In this document: piece by piece, positions 23,876 through 35,227 of the stretch
Layout: every line of letters begins with the position of its first letter
Position numbering within the stretch: position 1 is the stretch's first letter
From: Carex sylvatica
Lineage: Eukaryota; Streptophyta; Magnoliopsida; Poales; Cyperaceae
Length of the DNA: 64,000 nt
Direction of reading: 5' to 3'
Assembly: GCA_964058845.1 (NCBI GenBank)
Contig: CAXKVR010000036.1
Coordinates: 434,001-498,000, forward strand
Notes under the pieces: model-generated
The model's input: the letters and a program-made list of their open reading frames with translations, nothing else
Told to the model about the DNA's origin: nothing
The model's database searches: none
Translations under genes and position numbers: made by a program

Positions 23876-26800
23876 TGTTAATAGAAGAGGGTCATTGCAA
23901 CCCTAATACAACACTTCAATTGAAGGTGTTTGCAACACTCTAGTAGTGCCTCCATATAGCAAGAGAAGTGGGTAGTTACAACCCTAATACAACACTCTAA
24001 TTGAAGGTATTAAAGCACTCTAGTAGTGTATTCATATGGCAAGAGAAGAGGCTCATTGTGACCCTGATACAACACTTCAATTAAAGGTCTTTGCAGCCCA
24101 CAGGTAGTATATCAATATGGCAATAGAAGAGTGTCGTTACAACCCTAATACAATACTTCAATTGAAGGTGTTTGCAAAACTCTACTAGTGCCTTCATATA
24201 ACAAGAGAAGATGGTGGTTGCAATTCTAATACAACACTTCAATTGAAGGTATTTGAGCACTCTAGTTTTGTCTCCATATAGAAAGAGAAGAGGGTCGTTG
24301 CATCCTTAATACAACACTCCAATTGAAGGTGTATGTAGCACTCTAGTAGTGTCTCCATATGGAATGTGCATAGTGTCATTGCAACCCTAATACAACACTC
24401 CAACTGAAGGTGTTTGTTGTACTCTAGTAGTGTCTATATGGAAAGAGAAGAGGATAATTGCAACCCAAATATAACACTCACATTGAAGGTCTTTGCAGCA
24501 CTCTGCTATTGTCTCCAGATAACAACTGACGAGGGTGGTTGCAACCCTCATACAAGAGAAGAGGGTGGTTGCACTAGTGTCTTCACATGATGAGAGAAGA
24601 GGGTGGTTGCAACTCTAATACAACACTCCAATTGAAGGTGTTTGTAGCACCCTAGTAGTGCGTCCATATAATAAGAGAAGAGAGTCGTTGCAACCATAAT
24701 ACAACACTCCAATTGAAGGTATTTGCAACACTCTAGTAGTGTGTCTATTTGGCAAGAGAAGATGGTCGTTGCAACCCTACTACAATACTTCAATTGAAAG
24801 TCTTTGAAGCACTCAAGTAGTGTTCCCATATGGCAATAGAAGAGGGTTATTGCGAACTCCAATTGAAGATGTTTGTAACACTCTTGTAGTGCCTCCATAT
24901 AGCAAGAGAAGAAGGTGGTTGCAACCCGAATACAACACTTCAATTGAAGCTGTTTACAGCACTCTAGTATTGTCCCTGCATAAAAAGAGAAGTGGGTCGC
25001 TGCAACCCTAATACAACACTCCAATTAAAGGTGTTTCCTGCACCGTAGTAGTATCTCTATATAGAAAGAGAAGAGAATCATTGCAACCCTAATACAACAC
25101 TTCATTTGATGGTGTTTGCAGCACTCTAGTAGTGTCTCCATATAGCAAGAGAAGAGGGCTGTTGCAACCCTAATACAACACTCCAATTAGAGGTATTTGC
25201 AGCACTCTAGTAGTATCTCCATATGGCAATAGAAGAGGGTCGTTGCAACCGTAATAAAACACTCCCATTGAAGGTGTTTGCAACACTCTTGTAGTGCCTC
25301 TATATATCAAGAGAAGAAGGTGGTTGCAACACTAATACAACACTTTAATTGAAGGTGTTTGCAGCACTAGAGTATTGTCTCCATATAAAAAGAGAAGAGT
25401 GTCGTCGCAACCCTAATAAAACACACCAATTGAAGGTGTTTGTAGCACTCTAGTAGTGTCTCTATATGAAAAAAGAAGAGGGTCGTTGCAACCCTAATAC
25501 CACACTCACATTGAAGATCTTTGCAGTACTCTACTAGTGACTCCAAATAGCAACAGAAGAAGGTGGTTGCAACCCTCGGACAACACTCCAATTGATAGTC
25601 TTTGCTGCACTCTAGTAGTGTCTCCACATGATGATAGAAGATGGTGGTTGCAATCCTAATACAACACTCCAATTGGAAGTGTTTGTAGCACCCTAGTAGT
25701 GCCTCTATATAGCAAGAGAAGAGTGTAGTTCAAATCCTAATACAACACTCCAATTGAAGGTATTTGCAGCACTCTTGTATTGTGTCCATACGGCAAGAGA
25801 TGAGGGTCGTTGCAACCCTAATACAACACTTCAATTGAAAATCTTTGCAACACACAAGTAGTGTCTCCATATGGCCATAGAAGAGGGTCGTTGCAACCTT
25901 AATATAACACTCTAATTGAAGGTGTTTGCAACACTCTATTAGTGCATCCATATAGTAAGAGAAGATGGTGGTTGCATCCTTAATAAAATACTTCAATTTA
26001 AGGTGTTTGCAGAACTCTAGTATTATCTCCATATAGAAAGAGAAGAGGGTCGTTGCATCCTTAATACAACACTCCAATTGAAGGTGTATGTAGCACTCTA
26101 ATAGTGTCTCCATATGGCAAAAGAAGAGGATTGTTGCAACCTTAATATAGCATGCCAATTGAAGATCTATGCAGCACACTAGTAGTGTCTCTATAAGACA
26201 AGAAAATAGTGTGGTTGCAACTCTAATACAATACTCCAATTGAAGGTGTTTGTTGCACTCTAGTAGTGTCGCCATATGACAAGAGAAGAAGAAAGTTGCA
26301 ACCCTAATAAAAGATCCCAACTGATGGTCTTTGTAGCACACTGGTAGTGTTTTCATAGGCATGATAAGAGAGTAGTTGCAACGTTAATACAACACTCCAA
26401 TTTAAGATGTATGCATCACTCTAGTTGTGTCTTTATATATAGAGAGAGAAGACGGAGGTACAACCCTAATATAATAATTCAATTGATGGTATTTGTATCA
26501 CTCTAGTAGTGTCTCCGTATTGCAAGAAAAGATGGCTGTTGCAATCCTAATACAACACTCAAATAGGAGGTGTTTGCAGCACTCTAGCAGTGTCTCCATA
26601 TAGCAAGAGAAGAGGATCGTTGCAACCCTAATACAACACTCCAATTGAAGGTATTTGCAAAACTATAGTATTTTCTCCATATAGCAAGAGCAGAGGGTTG
26701 TTGTAACCCTAAAACAATACTCCAATTAAAGGTCTTTGCAGCATACTACTATTTTTTTTACGGTAAGAGAAGAGAGAAGTTGCAATCTTAATACAACATT

Positions 26801-28244
26801 CTAATCGAAGGTGTTTGTAGCACTCTACTTGTGTCTACAGATTGCAACAGAAAGGAATTGTTGCAACCCTCATACAACACTCTGTTTGATTTTCTTTGCA
26901 GCACTCTAGTAGTGTCTCCATATGACAGGAGAAAAAGGTGGTTGCAACCCTAATACGAGACTTTAATTGAAGGTCTTTGTACCACACTAGTAGTAGTTTT
27001 ATCGGCATGAAAAGAGGGTAGTTGCAATCCTAATACAATACTCCAATTTAAGATGCATGCAACCCTCTATTTGTGTCTTTATATATGACAAGAAAAGAGG
27101 GTGGCTGCAATCCTAATACAATAATTCAATTGATAGTGTTTGTATTACTCTAGTAGTGTCTCCATATAGCAAGAGAAGATGGCCGTTGCAACCCTAATAC
27201 AACACCCAATAGGAGGTGTTTGCAAAACTCTACTAGTGCCTTCATATAACAAGAGAAGATGGTGGTTGCAATTCTAATACAACACTTCAATTGAAGGCGT
27301 TCGCATCATTCTAGTGGTGTCTCCATATATAACAAGAGAAGAAGGTGGTTACAACTATAATATAATAATTCAATTAAAAGTGATTGCAGCACCCTAGTAA
27401 TGTGTCGATATAGCAAGAGATGAGGGTCGTTCCAACCCTAATACAACACTCCAAGTGAAGGTCTTTGCAGCACTCTACTAGTGTCTCTAGTTAGAACCAG
27501 AAGAGGGTGGTTGCAACACTCCAATTGATGATCTTTGTAGCACTCTAAGAGTGTCTCTATATAACAAGAGAAGGTGGTTATTGCAACTCTAATACCAGGC
27601 TTTAATTGAAGGTCTTTGCAACACATTATTGTGTTTTCATATGGTAAGAGATGCGAGGTGTTTGCAGCACTCTAGTAGTGTCATATATAGCAAGAAAAGA
27701 TGGTGGTTGCAGCCTAAATACAATAATTCAATTGAAGATGTGTGCAACACTTTAGTAGTGTCTCCATATAGCAAGAGAAGAGGGTCGTTGCAATCTTAAT
27801 ATAACACTCTAATTTGAGGTGTTTGTATCACTCCATATAATTAAAAAAAAGAGTGTGGTTGCAACCATAATACAATAGTCAAATTGAATATGTTTTCAAC
27901 ACTTTAGTAATGTCTCCATATGACAAGAGAAGAGAGTCGTTGCAACCTAGCACTCTAGTAGTGTCTCTCTATATGTCAAGAGAAGAGAGTCGATGCAACC
28001 CTAATACAACACTCACATTGAATGTCTTTGCAGCACTCTACTAGTGTTTCTAGATAGTAACAGAAGAGTCTGGCTGAAACCCTAATACAACACTTCAATT
28101 CATGGTCTTTACAGCACTCTAGTAGTGTCTCCATATGACGTAGAAGAGAGTGGTTGCAACCTTAATATAATACTTTAATTGAAGATGTTTGCAGTATAGT
28201 GTCTTCATATAGCAAGAGAAGAATATCGTTGCAACTCTAATACA
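23876..28244. repeat. 81-bp satellite array, right block (A-type units)
   Basis: About 54 units with the A-type core (AGAGAAGAGGGTCGTTGCAA). They are more diverged and more often truncated towards the right end, and the last recognisable unit fades out near 28244. The longest spurious frame here (25730-26362, minus) is a run of 27-residue repeats. The array ends about 0.9 kb beyond the stop codon of the GLR gene. Confidence 0.92.
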
Positions 28245-29138
28245 AAATAAAAATTAATTTTACAATACCTGTAATATTTTGCTTTAGACTATAAAAAAAT
28301 TGTATATACGTGTAATAAACATAATAAAATAAAAATCAATTGATCCTCTTTGAATAGCTCTGCTCCTGCACGGAATCCTAACCTTCATAAATTTCATATT
28401 GGTTGGCCCGTAGTGCTGACACAAACAAAATCGGCAGCCTAAACATTGTCGCATGTAGTGTAGCGGATAGCACAAATTAAGTTATTAAGATGCGCGCTCG
28501 TTGGTGTGTTGTCGCCCATAGGCCGGATCCCCTAAAGTAACTCAATATTTGAGTTTTGAATCGGGACCGTCTTATTCAAATCCGTCATGCAAAATTGCTT
28601 TGTGATTCGAATTCATCTCTTGAAATATGTACATTCTACTTCTAATAAATTATCACAAATTCAAATCAGACAGTCCCAATATAAAATCCAAAAATTAAGT
28701 TACTTCACTAGATTTGAATTCTAGGCCTACATGATTACAAGAGGTGGTTTTTTTCGTTTGTTGATAAAAGCGGCGGAGTCTTTTAGAAGATTAACGGGCC
28801 TGAATAGCCCATAGGCTTTTCAGGTATGGGCAGGTTATGCATAGTTAGTACAAGCCCAATAGTGAATTTTGTGACTTCTTTGATTTTCCGAGTTTAAAGA
28901 GAATTAAAGTTAAATCATTGTATACGAGAATTATACAAATGAAAAATTCAGATCACATTTTTATTACATTAGAACATACTAGCTAATTAGCTACCAGATT
29001 ACTTCTGCTATTGTCATTTCCTATCAACTATATATATATCACCAATTACAAAAGAAAATGTCCGTAGCTTATGATAATTAACATAGCTGTATATGATCTG
29101 TTAACAATCCATTAAATAAAGTAAATTGAAAATTCAGA
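28245..29138. other. Spacer between satellite array and GLR 3' end
   Basis: Mostly unique AT-rich sequence. No gene or element is recognised. The part next to 29139 should include the 3' untranslated region of the minus-strand GLR gene. A clear poly(A) signal was not assigned. Confidence 0.5.
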
Positions 29139-29552
29139 TCATGATATTATGTTGGCATTTGCTGTTGAAGTTTTAGTGTCACTTTCAGCTGGTGATATGG
29201 CAACAGCATCATCGACTTGGTCTTCCTCTTGGTGCATAGTAGCTAAGGCTTCAGTATTCTCATCTGTACTCGTTTCAGGACTCATTACGTTAGTATTCTT
29301 TTGTTGAATTTTACAGAATGACATGATTGCATATATTAGTAGACAGATTGTGGAAACAATTCCTGTGATGAGAAAAAGGCCCCAGAAGCTGAGAAAGTTC
29401 AAGCTGTTTGACTCCACGGTGATGCTGCCACTGCTCGGGCAGTTTGAGTCTCCTATCCATTTCTTCTCAAGTTGGATTATTTCATCCCCATCCGTTATGT
29501 TGAGGATTGCTCTCGAGATGTCGGCGACTAGTGGAGAACCCTTGGGGAACGC
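29139..29552 (-). CDS. GLR exon 5 (end of S2, M4 and C-terminal tail)
   Basis: The acceptor GGATGGACAG precedes GCGTTCCCCAAGG (AFPKGSPLVADISRAILNIT, QLEKKWIGDSNCP). It includes the M4 helix (FLSFWGLFLITGIVSTICLL plus IYAIMSF) and a short Asp/Glu-rich cytosolic tail ending NANIIS before the TGA at 29141-29139. 414 bases, an exact number of codons. Confidence 0.87.
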   Translation of the reverse strand, partial: AFPKGSPLVADISRAILNITDGDEIIQLEKKWIGDSNCPSSGSITVESNSLNFLSFWGLFLITGIVSTICLLIYAIMSFCKIQQKNTNVMSPETSTDENTEALATMHQEEDQVDDAVAISPAESDTKTSTANANIIS

Positions 29553-29865
29553 CTGTCCATCCAATGAAGATTGGGAATGTAAATATGGTATCCATAATTT
29601 GAGAATTAACAAACAAATTGAATATGAAAAGAATGTTCCTTGCTAAGTTATTCTCTAGTGGTACTTAAAAATTAATAATGGTGTTGAAGAATACTTACTC
29701 TTGATTTTATATGCTGAGCACACTGCCATGCTTATTAAATATCAATGATTATTTTTTTAATTGAATACAGGTGGTGGTTATTTTTTTATAGCTTTTTGCT
29801 TGTGTAAGCATGTTCTTGCAATTAGTTTCGAGTATATGAATATACATAAGAAACGTTAAACTTAC

Positions 29866-30269
29866 AAACCCAAACCCTGCTGTCTTGTAAATGGGCCCAA
29901 CCATAGTATATGACTTGCAATTTTTGGCAAGGAACAACTTGATGTAGGGTATTTCATGGACGATTGCAGTGACTCCTCCATTTGCACTTCCTTTGTCAAG
30001 TGCCTCAGCATATTCCTCATGGTAGTAACCTTTTATTTTTGTTCTGTCAAAGCCGAGCTGCTGAAGCAAGCCCTCAACAAAAGAACCTATATTATATCCA
30101 ATATAATCACCGTTCTTTTTAAGATCATATATGTCGGTTACTGTTGGTTGAAGCTGTTTTACAGTTAACATCGATGAGAGACTAGCTGTATAGTTTGAGG
30201 TCAATATAAGCAGAACAAAGATAGACACAATAGCCACTATTTTTGATAGGATGCTCTCTAGCTTCTCTT
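29866..30269 (-). CDS. GLR exon 4 (M3 helix and S2)
   Basis: The acceptor AAATGCAG precedes AAGAGAAGC. It encodes EKLESILSKIVAIVSIFVLL, the signature SNYTASLSSMLTVKQLQPTV, YIGYNIGSFVEGLLQQLGF and YTMVGPIYKTAGFGF, and ends at the donor GTAAGT with phase zero. No stops are present. The M3 signature differs from the common SYTASLTSMLTV at only two positions. Confidence 0.87.
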
Positions 30270-30357
30270 CTGCATTTATTTGAAAAAAAATGTTAGCTTG
30301 TGACTACAAAAAACCACTCTAGGTATTGTGAGACAATTTTCTGATAAAAGAACTTAC

Positions 30358-30658
30358 GAGATGCGAACAAGGATAATTGCAATATAGTTCCAACATACTC
30401 TGATATAGAATTCTTGAGGGGCTCCCTGATTTTTGGCTCCAATATCAATATGGTGATGCCAGCATAGATGAGAAACGCAAAGCTCCCCAGCCATAGATCA
30501 AAGGATAATGGCTGTAAGAAAACAAATGGATTTTTATTTTCAGCTTGCTTGAGTCACACAATCATGGCTATTCCTGACTCGGTGTATGGCGTTGAGAAGT
30601 CAGCATAACGTGTACGGTTGTACCTTATTGTAGTGTCCCCAATAACTATGTCATATTT
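30358..30658 (-). CDS. GLR exon 3 (end of S1, M1 and pore loop), contains TGA
   Basis: The acceptor TTTGTCTTTCAG precedes AAATATGACATAG (KYDIVIGDTTIRYNRTRYAD, FSTPYTESGIAMIV). A TGA at 30554-30556 replaces the Pro codon usual after AMIV. The frame then continues with typical sequence: LKQAENKNPFVFLQPLSFDL, the M1 helix WLGSFAFLIYAGITILIL, EPKIREPLKNSISE and the pore YVGTILQLSLFAS. The donor GTAAGT leaves phase 1, matching exon 4. Confidence 0.82.
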
Positions 30659-31001
30659 CTGAAAGACAAAGCCATTTTTTTTAATCATTGGTCAAAAGAA
30701 GTGTTATTGCAAGTATATGACTGAGTAAAAAATGGTTGATAGGACAGATGTATATTTAATTATTTACATTATTGCTTGATTAAAAAATGGTTGGCTTATT
30801 GTAATTATTAGTAGGTACTAAAAAAATAGTGACTCAAATAATATGCATGATAGGAGAGTAAAACTAACTACAGAGATACAAAGTAAATCAGTTATAAAGA
30901 ACCTCAACCATATTTAACTAAATTAATTGAAGTTGTTGTTAGGTTACTAATCATATTATTTTTTACAAAAAAAATTAGCTATATCATAAGGAGATACATA
31001 C

Positions 31002-32321
31002 CCCAAAGATAAACTTGATAAACAAATTCGTTGTAGGTGAGTGAGCTTCTCTCTGATGTCCCTCCGAAATGTTCATACTCAAATGGGACTGCGTAAGGCA
31101 ATCGCTTTACAGCTGCTTCAAACACCTCAACTGAGTATCCACTTGCTCTTGTTGCATTTGTCTTAGGGTCTATCTCGAACTTCATGAACTCAGGATTTGG
31201 ACTCATTGTTACTCCAACACGTAATTTTGTTCCACTAACTGGGATTTCCCAACCCTTGGGCACAACAATTGTTTCCCCTGGCCAAATGACAGGATTTAGA
31301 TCTCCTAATGATGTTGAATAATAACTCTTGTTGTTGCTTTCATCTACTTTCCGGGATAACCCTTGTTCTTCAGTCCAATATCCGACTTCTCTTATCCCTC
31401 TTCCAACAATGTTAACTATTTCAAACGAAGAGTACTGCAACTGTCCTTTTATTAATTCAAAGTTCCCACTCAGTCCTCTGAACTTGATATTTGTAATTTC
31501 CTTGAGAAATCGTGGTCCATTGGAAAAGACATGCAGCAGCGGAGGAGCTGTAGAGTTATCAATGTTAGTATTTTGAACCCTTATGTTTTCTGCCGCAATC
31601 GCTAGTGCGTAGATGGTATCATAAGCCCATAATGCATAGATGCTAAGTTTATTAGATATTTCTCGGGGATTGTCTTCATGGAATCTCCTTTTCCATCTGG
31701 TTGTGAAGTTATTCAACTCATCAGTCCTGGATACATATGGCCGTACACCGAGAGCTCCCTTCATTGCAATGGTAACACTTTCATTTAAGGAATCAACCAT
31801 GTTTGTCACACCATCTGTCATAATCCATACATATCCTTTACCCATCATCCCTACTTCTTTGGCCTTCAAAAATAGGTTAGAGCCCAAGGAAGATGACAAG
31901 TGTACAACAAAAATCCTTGTTTGCATGGTCTGTAATTTGTGGAGTTCTCGCTTAATTTGGTCATCAGTTGAAGATTTCGATATTAAGCTACGGTATGGTA
32001 TTCGTACATTGACCTCTTCTAGGGCATCAGCAAGGAAGGGGAGAATACCCCGTCCAAAATCAGTATCTTCATAGATTGGAACTACTTCTCGCCATCCATA
32101 GGTTTCAATGAGAGAGGTAATGGTTTTTACCTGAACTGCATCATTTATGCTTGTCCTTATAAAGTAGGGAAAATTAATGGAGGAAAGAGTAGGGCTGGTA
32201 GCTGAGAATGAAATCACCGGCACGTGACTTGTATTGCCAATTTCGGAGACAGTAACAGCTTGTGAGGACTTCTGTGGTCCAATGATGACTTCGGTCTTAT
32301 CTTTTTGTAGCAAGTCTAGTG
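31002..32321 (-). CDS. GLR exon 2 (receptor domain and ligand-binding S1)
   Basis: The acceptor TTCTTGCAG precedes CACTAGACTTGC. The frame runs open for about 440 codons: IIGPQKSSQAVTVSEIGN, VPVISFSATSPTLSS, YGWREVVPIYEDTDFGRGIL, YALWAYDTIYALAIAAE, GLSGNFELIKGQLQ, VIWPGETIVVPKGWEIP, LRVGVTMSPNPEFMKF and FVYQVYL. The only usable donor is GTATGT after TTTGGG. That leaves a one-base phase, while exon 3 needs phase zero, so the exon is one base too long (1,320 instead of 1,319). Confidence 0.85.
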
Positions 32322-32379
32322 CTGCAAGAAGATCGAAGCGTTTTAGATCCTAATTTTATTGGGAGTTTAAAATAAAATA

Positions 32380-32888
32380 AAAGAGATATATTGTAGGTTT
32401 AGGAATAATGAAAAAGTTGACTTTTTTTTTTTTTTTTGTTTCTTTTTTTATGGTAGTGAATTCGCTCTTTCTCCGACAGGGGATTCAAATTGTGACTCCC
32501 AAATCCTAGCTGCCTCCAACCTCCCCTGCTACCCTCGCGCCCCCTCTGCTCCTCCTACCCCTTTTAGGCTTCATTGCCAACACAAGGATATATACTTTCT
32601 CCTTTCTCTCGTCTCTATCTCCTTGAACGTAGAATAGAATGAGAAAGAAAGAAGCCGAGAGTGTGGTATTGTCGAAACTTGGAGCATAGAGTCTCTAATA
32701 TCATCTTGATCGAAGCGCAGCGGTGAGCAAATCCTATCATTGGAGTGTGACAGCTATCGAATGAAGGCAGACCAGTCATGTAAATAAATGGGGAATGAGT
32801 AATAGAGTGATTAATGTAGATAAGTAGAATTAAATATTTAGTAGTTTAATTGAATTTATGAGAATATAATAGTTTAGATCTAGAAATT
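32380..32888. repeat. Direct repeat copy 1 in GLR intron 1
   Basis: Shares a collinear series of segments with 34233-34750: AAAGAGAT...GTAGGTTT, AATCCTAGCTGCC, TCTCTCGTCTCTATCTC, GAGAATGAGA, ATAGAGTCTCTAATATCATC/TTGATCG, AGTAGATAAGTA-like sequence, TTTATGAGAATA and GTTTAGATCTAGAAA. Diverged, with indels. It may be one end of a decayed element or a segmental duplication inside the intron. Confidence 0.65.
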
Positions 32889-34232
32889 AGAATATTTTTT
32901 TTCAAACAGAGATGGAAACTTGAGCAGACTTCCTCTTTACCAACTTAACTGCATCAGGGTTTGCTAGACCACAGTGGATGTATTGACAAAAAATGAAGAG
33001 TTGATGCCTTCCTCTTTCAAGACCATGTCATCTCGGGCAAGCCCAGTATTTCAGGCAAGAAAATTTACACAAATTTTTATAAAATGTTCTTCTTTTAAAA
33101 ATCATAAAAAAAAAATACTCCTGTAAAAAATAATTGTCAAAATGTCTTTGTGGATCCCAATTTTACTCTTCCCCCCTCTTTCATCCTCCCTCCCAGTTGG
33201 GTCTCAATACTTCTGCAAGTACTGTTGTCTCAACTTTTATCGTGCTCACGTTAATACAAAATTTTGTTAAACTGGGACCAAAGATGTAATGTTTTCTAAC
33301 CAGCTACTTCACATACATAATATAATTATATATCAAAAGTCAATTCCATTAAAAAAAAAAATTGATCTAATATTTAATCCTCATAGTCACACTTTTTACT
33401 TGATGATTCAAAATTTAAAAGTGAATAAACTGGACTTTAGATCTATTAAAATTTCCAGTGTTGGATGTGATTGTTTGGTTTGACAATATCTTTCTAAAAT
33501 TTAGGAAACACGTGATAAATCGTAAAATTTAATTCTGACAATCAGTAAATTGTTCAAGAAAATAAAAACATGGTATGAATGATGATAAGATCATAGAGGT
33601 TTGTGTTGATGACCCTGAATTCAACAACTATAAGGGGGATTATTAGTGATCTATCTCCTTGTCGCGTGCCTTGCTGAGATGTGCCGTTTCTGGGAGGACT
33701 TTTCCTTTTGATAACTAGGATATAATTGTTTTTTTTACAAATTGTTTACATATAATCTTTATATTTCTAAGCTTTCTTTGCTATATGGATTTCGTAGATG
33801 TGGTTGTACGTTCAGAGGTTGGATTTTGTATATTTGAGTTGGCTAATGATGCAAACTGTGTGTTTAGAATGCAATATAAATAATATTTGTTCCATTATGC
33901 TAATATGTACTCTATTAGTAGTCTGTGTCAAGATGCTATTTATACTTAATAAATTTTAGATTTTATTTGGTGCTTTGAATAAAAGGCAGTTGGTTAATTA
34001 TGTTATTTTTTCGTTGGTTTGGTGAATTTTGTTAGAGGAAGAAGAAAATAGCAAATAAAATAAAAGGGAGTAAATGGGAGGGAGGATGAGGCTGCAGCCA
34101 CAGAAGCATGTCAAGAAATTGGCCCAAACTTAATTGCAGAAGCACGTACACGCAATACACACAAGAGTGAGAAGACAACACACCACAACACACAGCACAG
34201 CACAAAACACACACACACAAACAACACAAAAG

Positions 34233-34750
34233 AAAAGAGATCTACCGTAGGTTTGTTAATATACAAATCCGAAGACCATAATTATAATTTCGTGTTGGCA
34301 ATTATTTGATAACTATTATTTTAACAATGAATTCTTTAAATCCTAGCTGCCGCTTTTCTCTTCTTCCTCCTCCACCTCTTTCCATTCCATTCGTTCCACT
34401 TCTAGTTTTCTTCTACTATAGCAATATCCTTCCCTCTCTCGTCTCTATCTCATTAATCAGAGAAGAGAATGAGAGAGAGGAGAGGGAGCTGAGCTGAGCG
34501 GAGCTGATCTGAGCCGAAAGCACTGTATCATGGAAGCTCGAAATGTAGAGTCTTTACCCTCATCTTGATCGGAGCGTGGCAGTAAAATCTGGCCGTCGGA
34601 GCGCGATGGCTATTGGATGAAAGCAGATCCGGTCATAGATAGAGATGGAGAAAGATGTAATAGTGTTTTTTAAAGTAGATAAGTATGATTAGTTGATCAG
34701 AGTAGTTTATGTGATTTCATGAGAATAAATGAGTTTAGATCTAGAAAGGA
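34233..34750. repeat. Direct repeat copy 2 in GLR intron 1
   Basis: Partner of 32380-32888, same orientation, start-to-start distance about 1.85 kb. The 1.3-kb spacer holds no recognised coding sequence. It ends in a CA-rich tract (about 34140-34225). The pair could be the LTRs of an unrecognised non-autonomous element, but no TG...CA ends or target duplication were found. Confidence 0.65.
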
Positions 34751-34921
34751 GGGTCATTTGATCTGTTGTAAGTCCAATTTTTATCAATGAAATTGTTAGT
34801 GTTCATTTAAAGCCACTAACCTTTAAAAAAAAACAATGACTTCTTAACATTGACATAAAAGTTGACTACTTCGCAGAACTAAGAAAAAAATTAGAACATT
34901 TTTTATAATTTGGTAAGTCAC

Positions 34922-35177
34922 CTGCTAATGTAGCCTGGACATTGTTCTGGTTGGAATCTCTGGTATAGAGCACAAGTCTGGTACTATAATTCCAATGTAC
35001 CGTGTAGAAATCTTCCACAGCCATCGCCATGCTTGTTCGAGCCATCTTGCCCACAAGGGTGTCTAAATCGAGTATAACTCCAACTGGGATGTTTCTGTTT
35101 GAATTTTGAGCTGTAACAACTGAAACTATGATAACAAAGAGGAGAAACATAAGTGTATTTGGTGTCTCCATTCTCAT
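34922..35177 (-). CDS. GLR exon 1 (signal peptide and start of receptor domain)
   Basis: The ATG at 35177 begins a hydrophobic signal peptide ending near VVTAQNSN, followed by NIPVGVILDLDTLVGKMART and YSTRLVLYTRDSNQNNVQATLA. 256 bases leave one base (G) over at the donor GTGACT. It joins CA of exon 2 to restore Ala, continuing ALDLLQKDKTEV as expected for the family. A TATA-like box lies about 45 bases upstream. Confidence 0.85.
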
Positions 35178-35219
35178 GCAGAGTATAATAGTACTCTTCT
35201 TCCTATATATATATGTTCT

Positions 35220-35227
35220 CTTTTATA
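35220..35227 (-). promoter_or_regulatory. TATA box of the GLR gene
   Basis: TATAAAAG on the minus strand, about 43 bases upstream of the ATG. That implies a very short 5' leader of about 10-15 bases. A run of TATATATATAT lies closer to the ATG, so the assignment is tentative. Confidence 0.45.

Larger units (their letters stand above)
29139..35177 (-). pseudogene. Glutamate-receptor-like channel (plant GLR, clade-2-like), two lesions
   Basis: Plant GLRs are ligand-gated cation channels of the plasma membrane or endomembranes, related to animal ionotropic glutamate receptors. Five exons fit together by splice sites and phase: 34922-35177, 31002-32321, 30358-30658, 29866-30269 and 29552-29139, about 898 codons, near the family's usual length. 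In order they encode a signal peptide (MRMETPNTLMFLLFVIIVSV), an N-terminal receptor domain (VGVILDLDTLVGKM, EVIIGPQKSSQA), ligand-binding S1 (LRVGVTMSPNPEFMKF, YDIVIGDTTIRYNRTRYADF), M1, pore loop, M3 with SNYTASLSSMLTV, S2 (KTAGFGF|AFPKGSPL) and M4. Lesion 1: exon 2 is one base too long (a run of four G at the donor), so exon 3 would be read out of frame and stop at once. Lesion 2: a TGA at 30554-30556 in exon 3, where relatives have Pro after AMIV. Either could be a sequencing error, but together they favour a pseudogene, apparently a young one. Confidence 0.85.

Noticed and set aside
15549..26362. Long minus-strand open frames with Cys-rich 27-residue repeats as a repetitive protein gene
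   Set aside because: The period is 81 bp, so any frame lacking a stop in the consensus stays open. Three different frames, including one on the plus strand, are open over the same units, and frames break wherever units are truncated. No promoter, signal or splice pattern supports a gene.
4938..28244. CRISPR-like array
   Set aside because: The whole 81-bp unit repeats, with no conserved-repeat and unique-spacer alternation, and the context is a plant nuclear genome.
28440..28545. Possible tRNA near AGTGTAGCGGATAGC and CGCGCTCG
   Set aside because: No cloverleaf with paired acceptor and anticodon arms could be drawn on either strand.
30512..30559. 48-base intron that would remove the TGA from GLR exon 3
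   Set aside because: It has GT and AG ends and keeps frame, but is shorter than normal plant introns and would delete residues conserved in the family (the stretch around NKNPFVFLQ).
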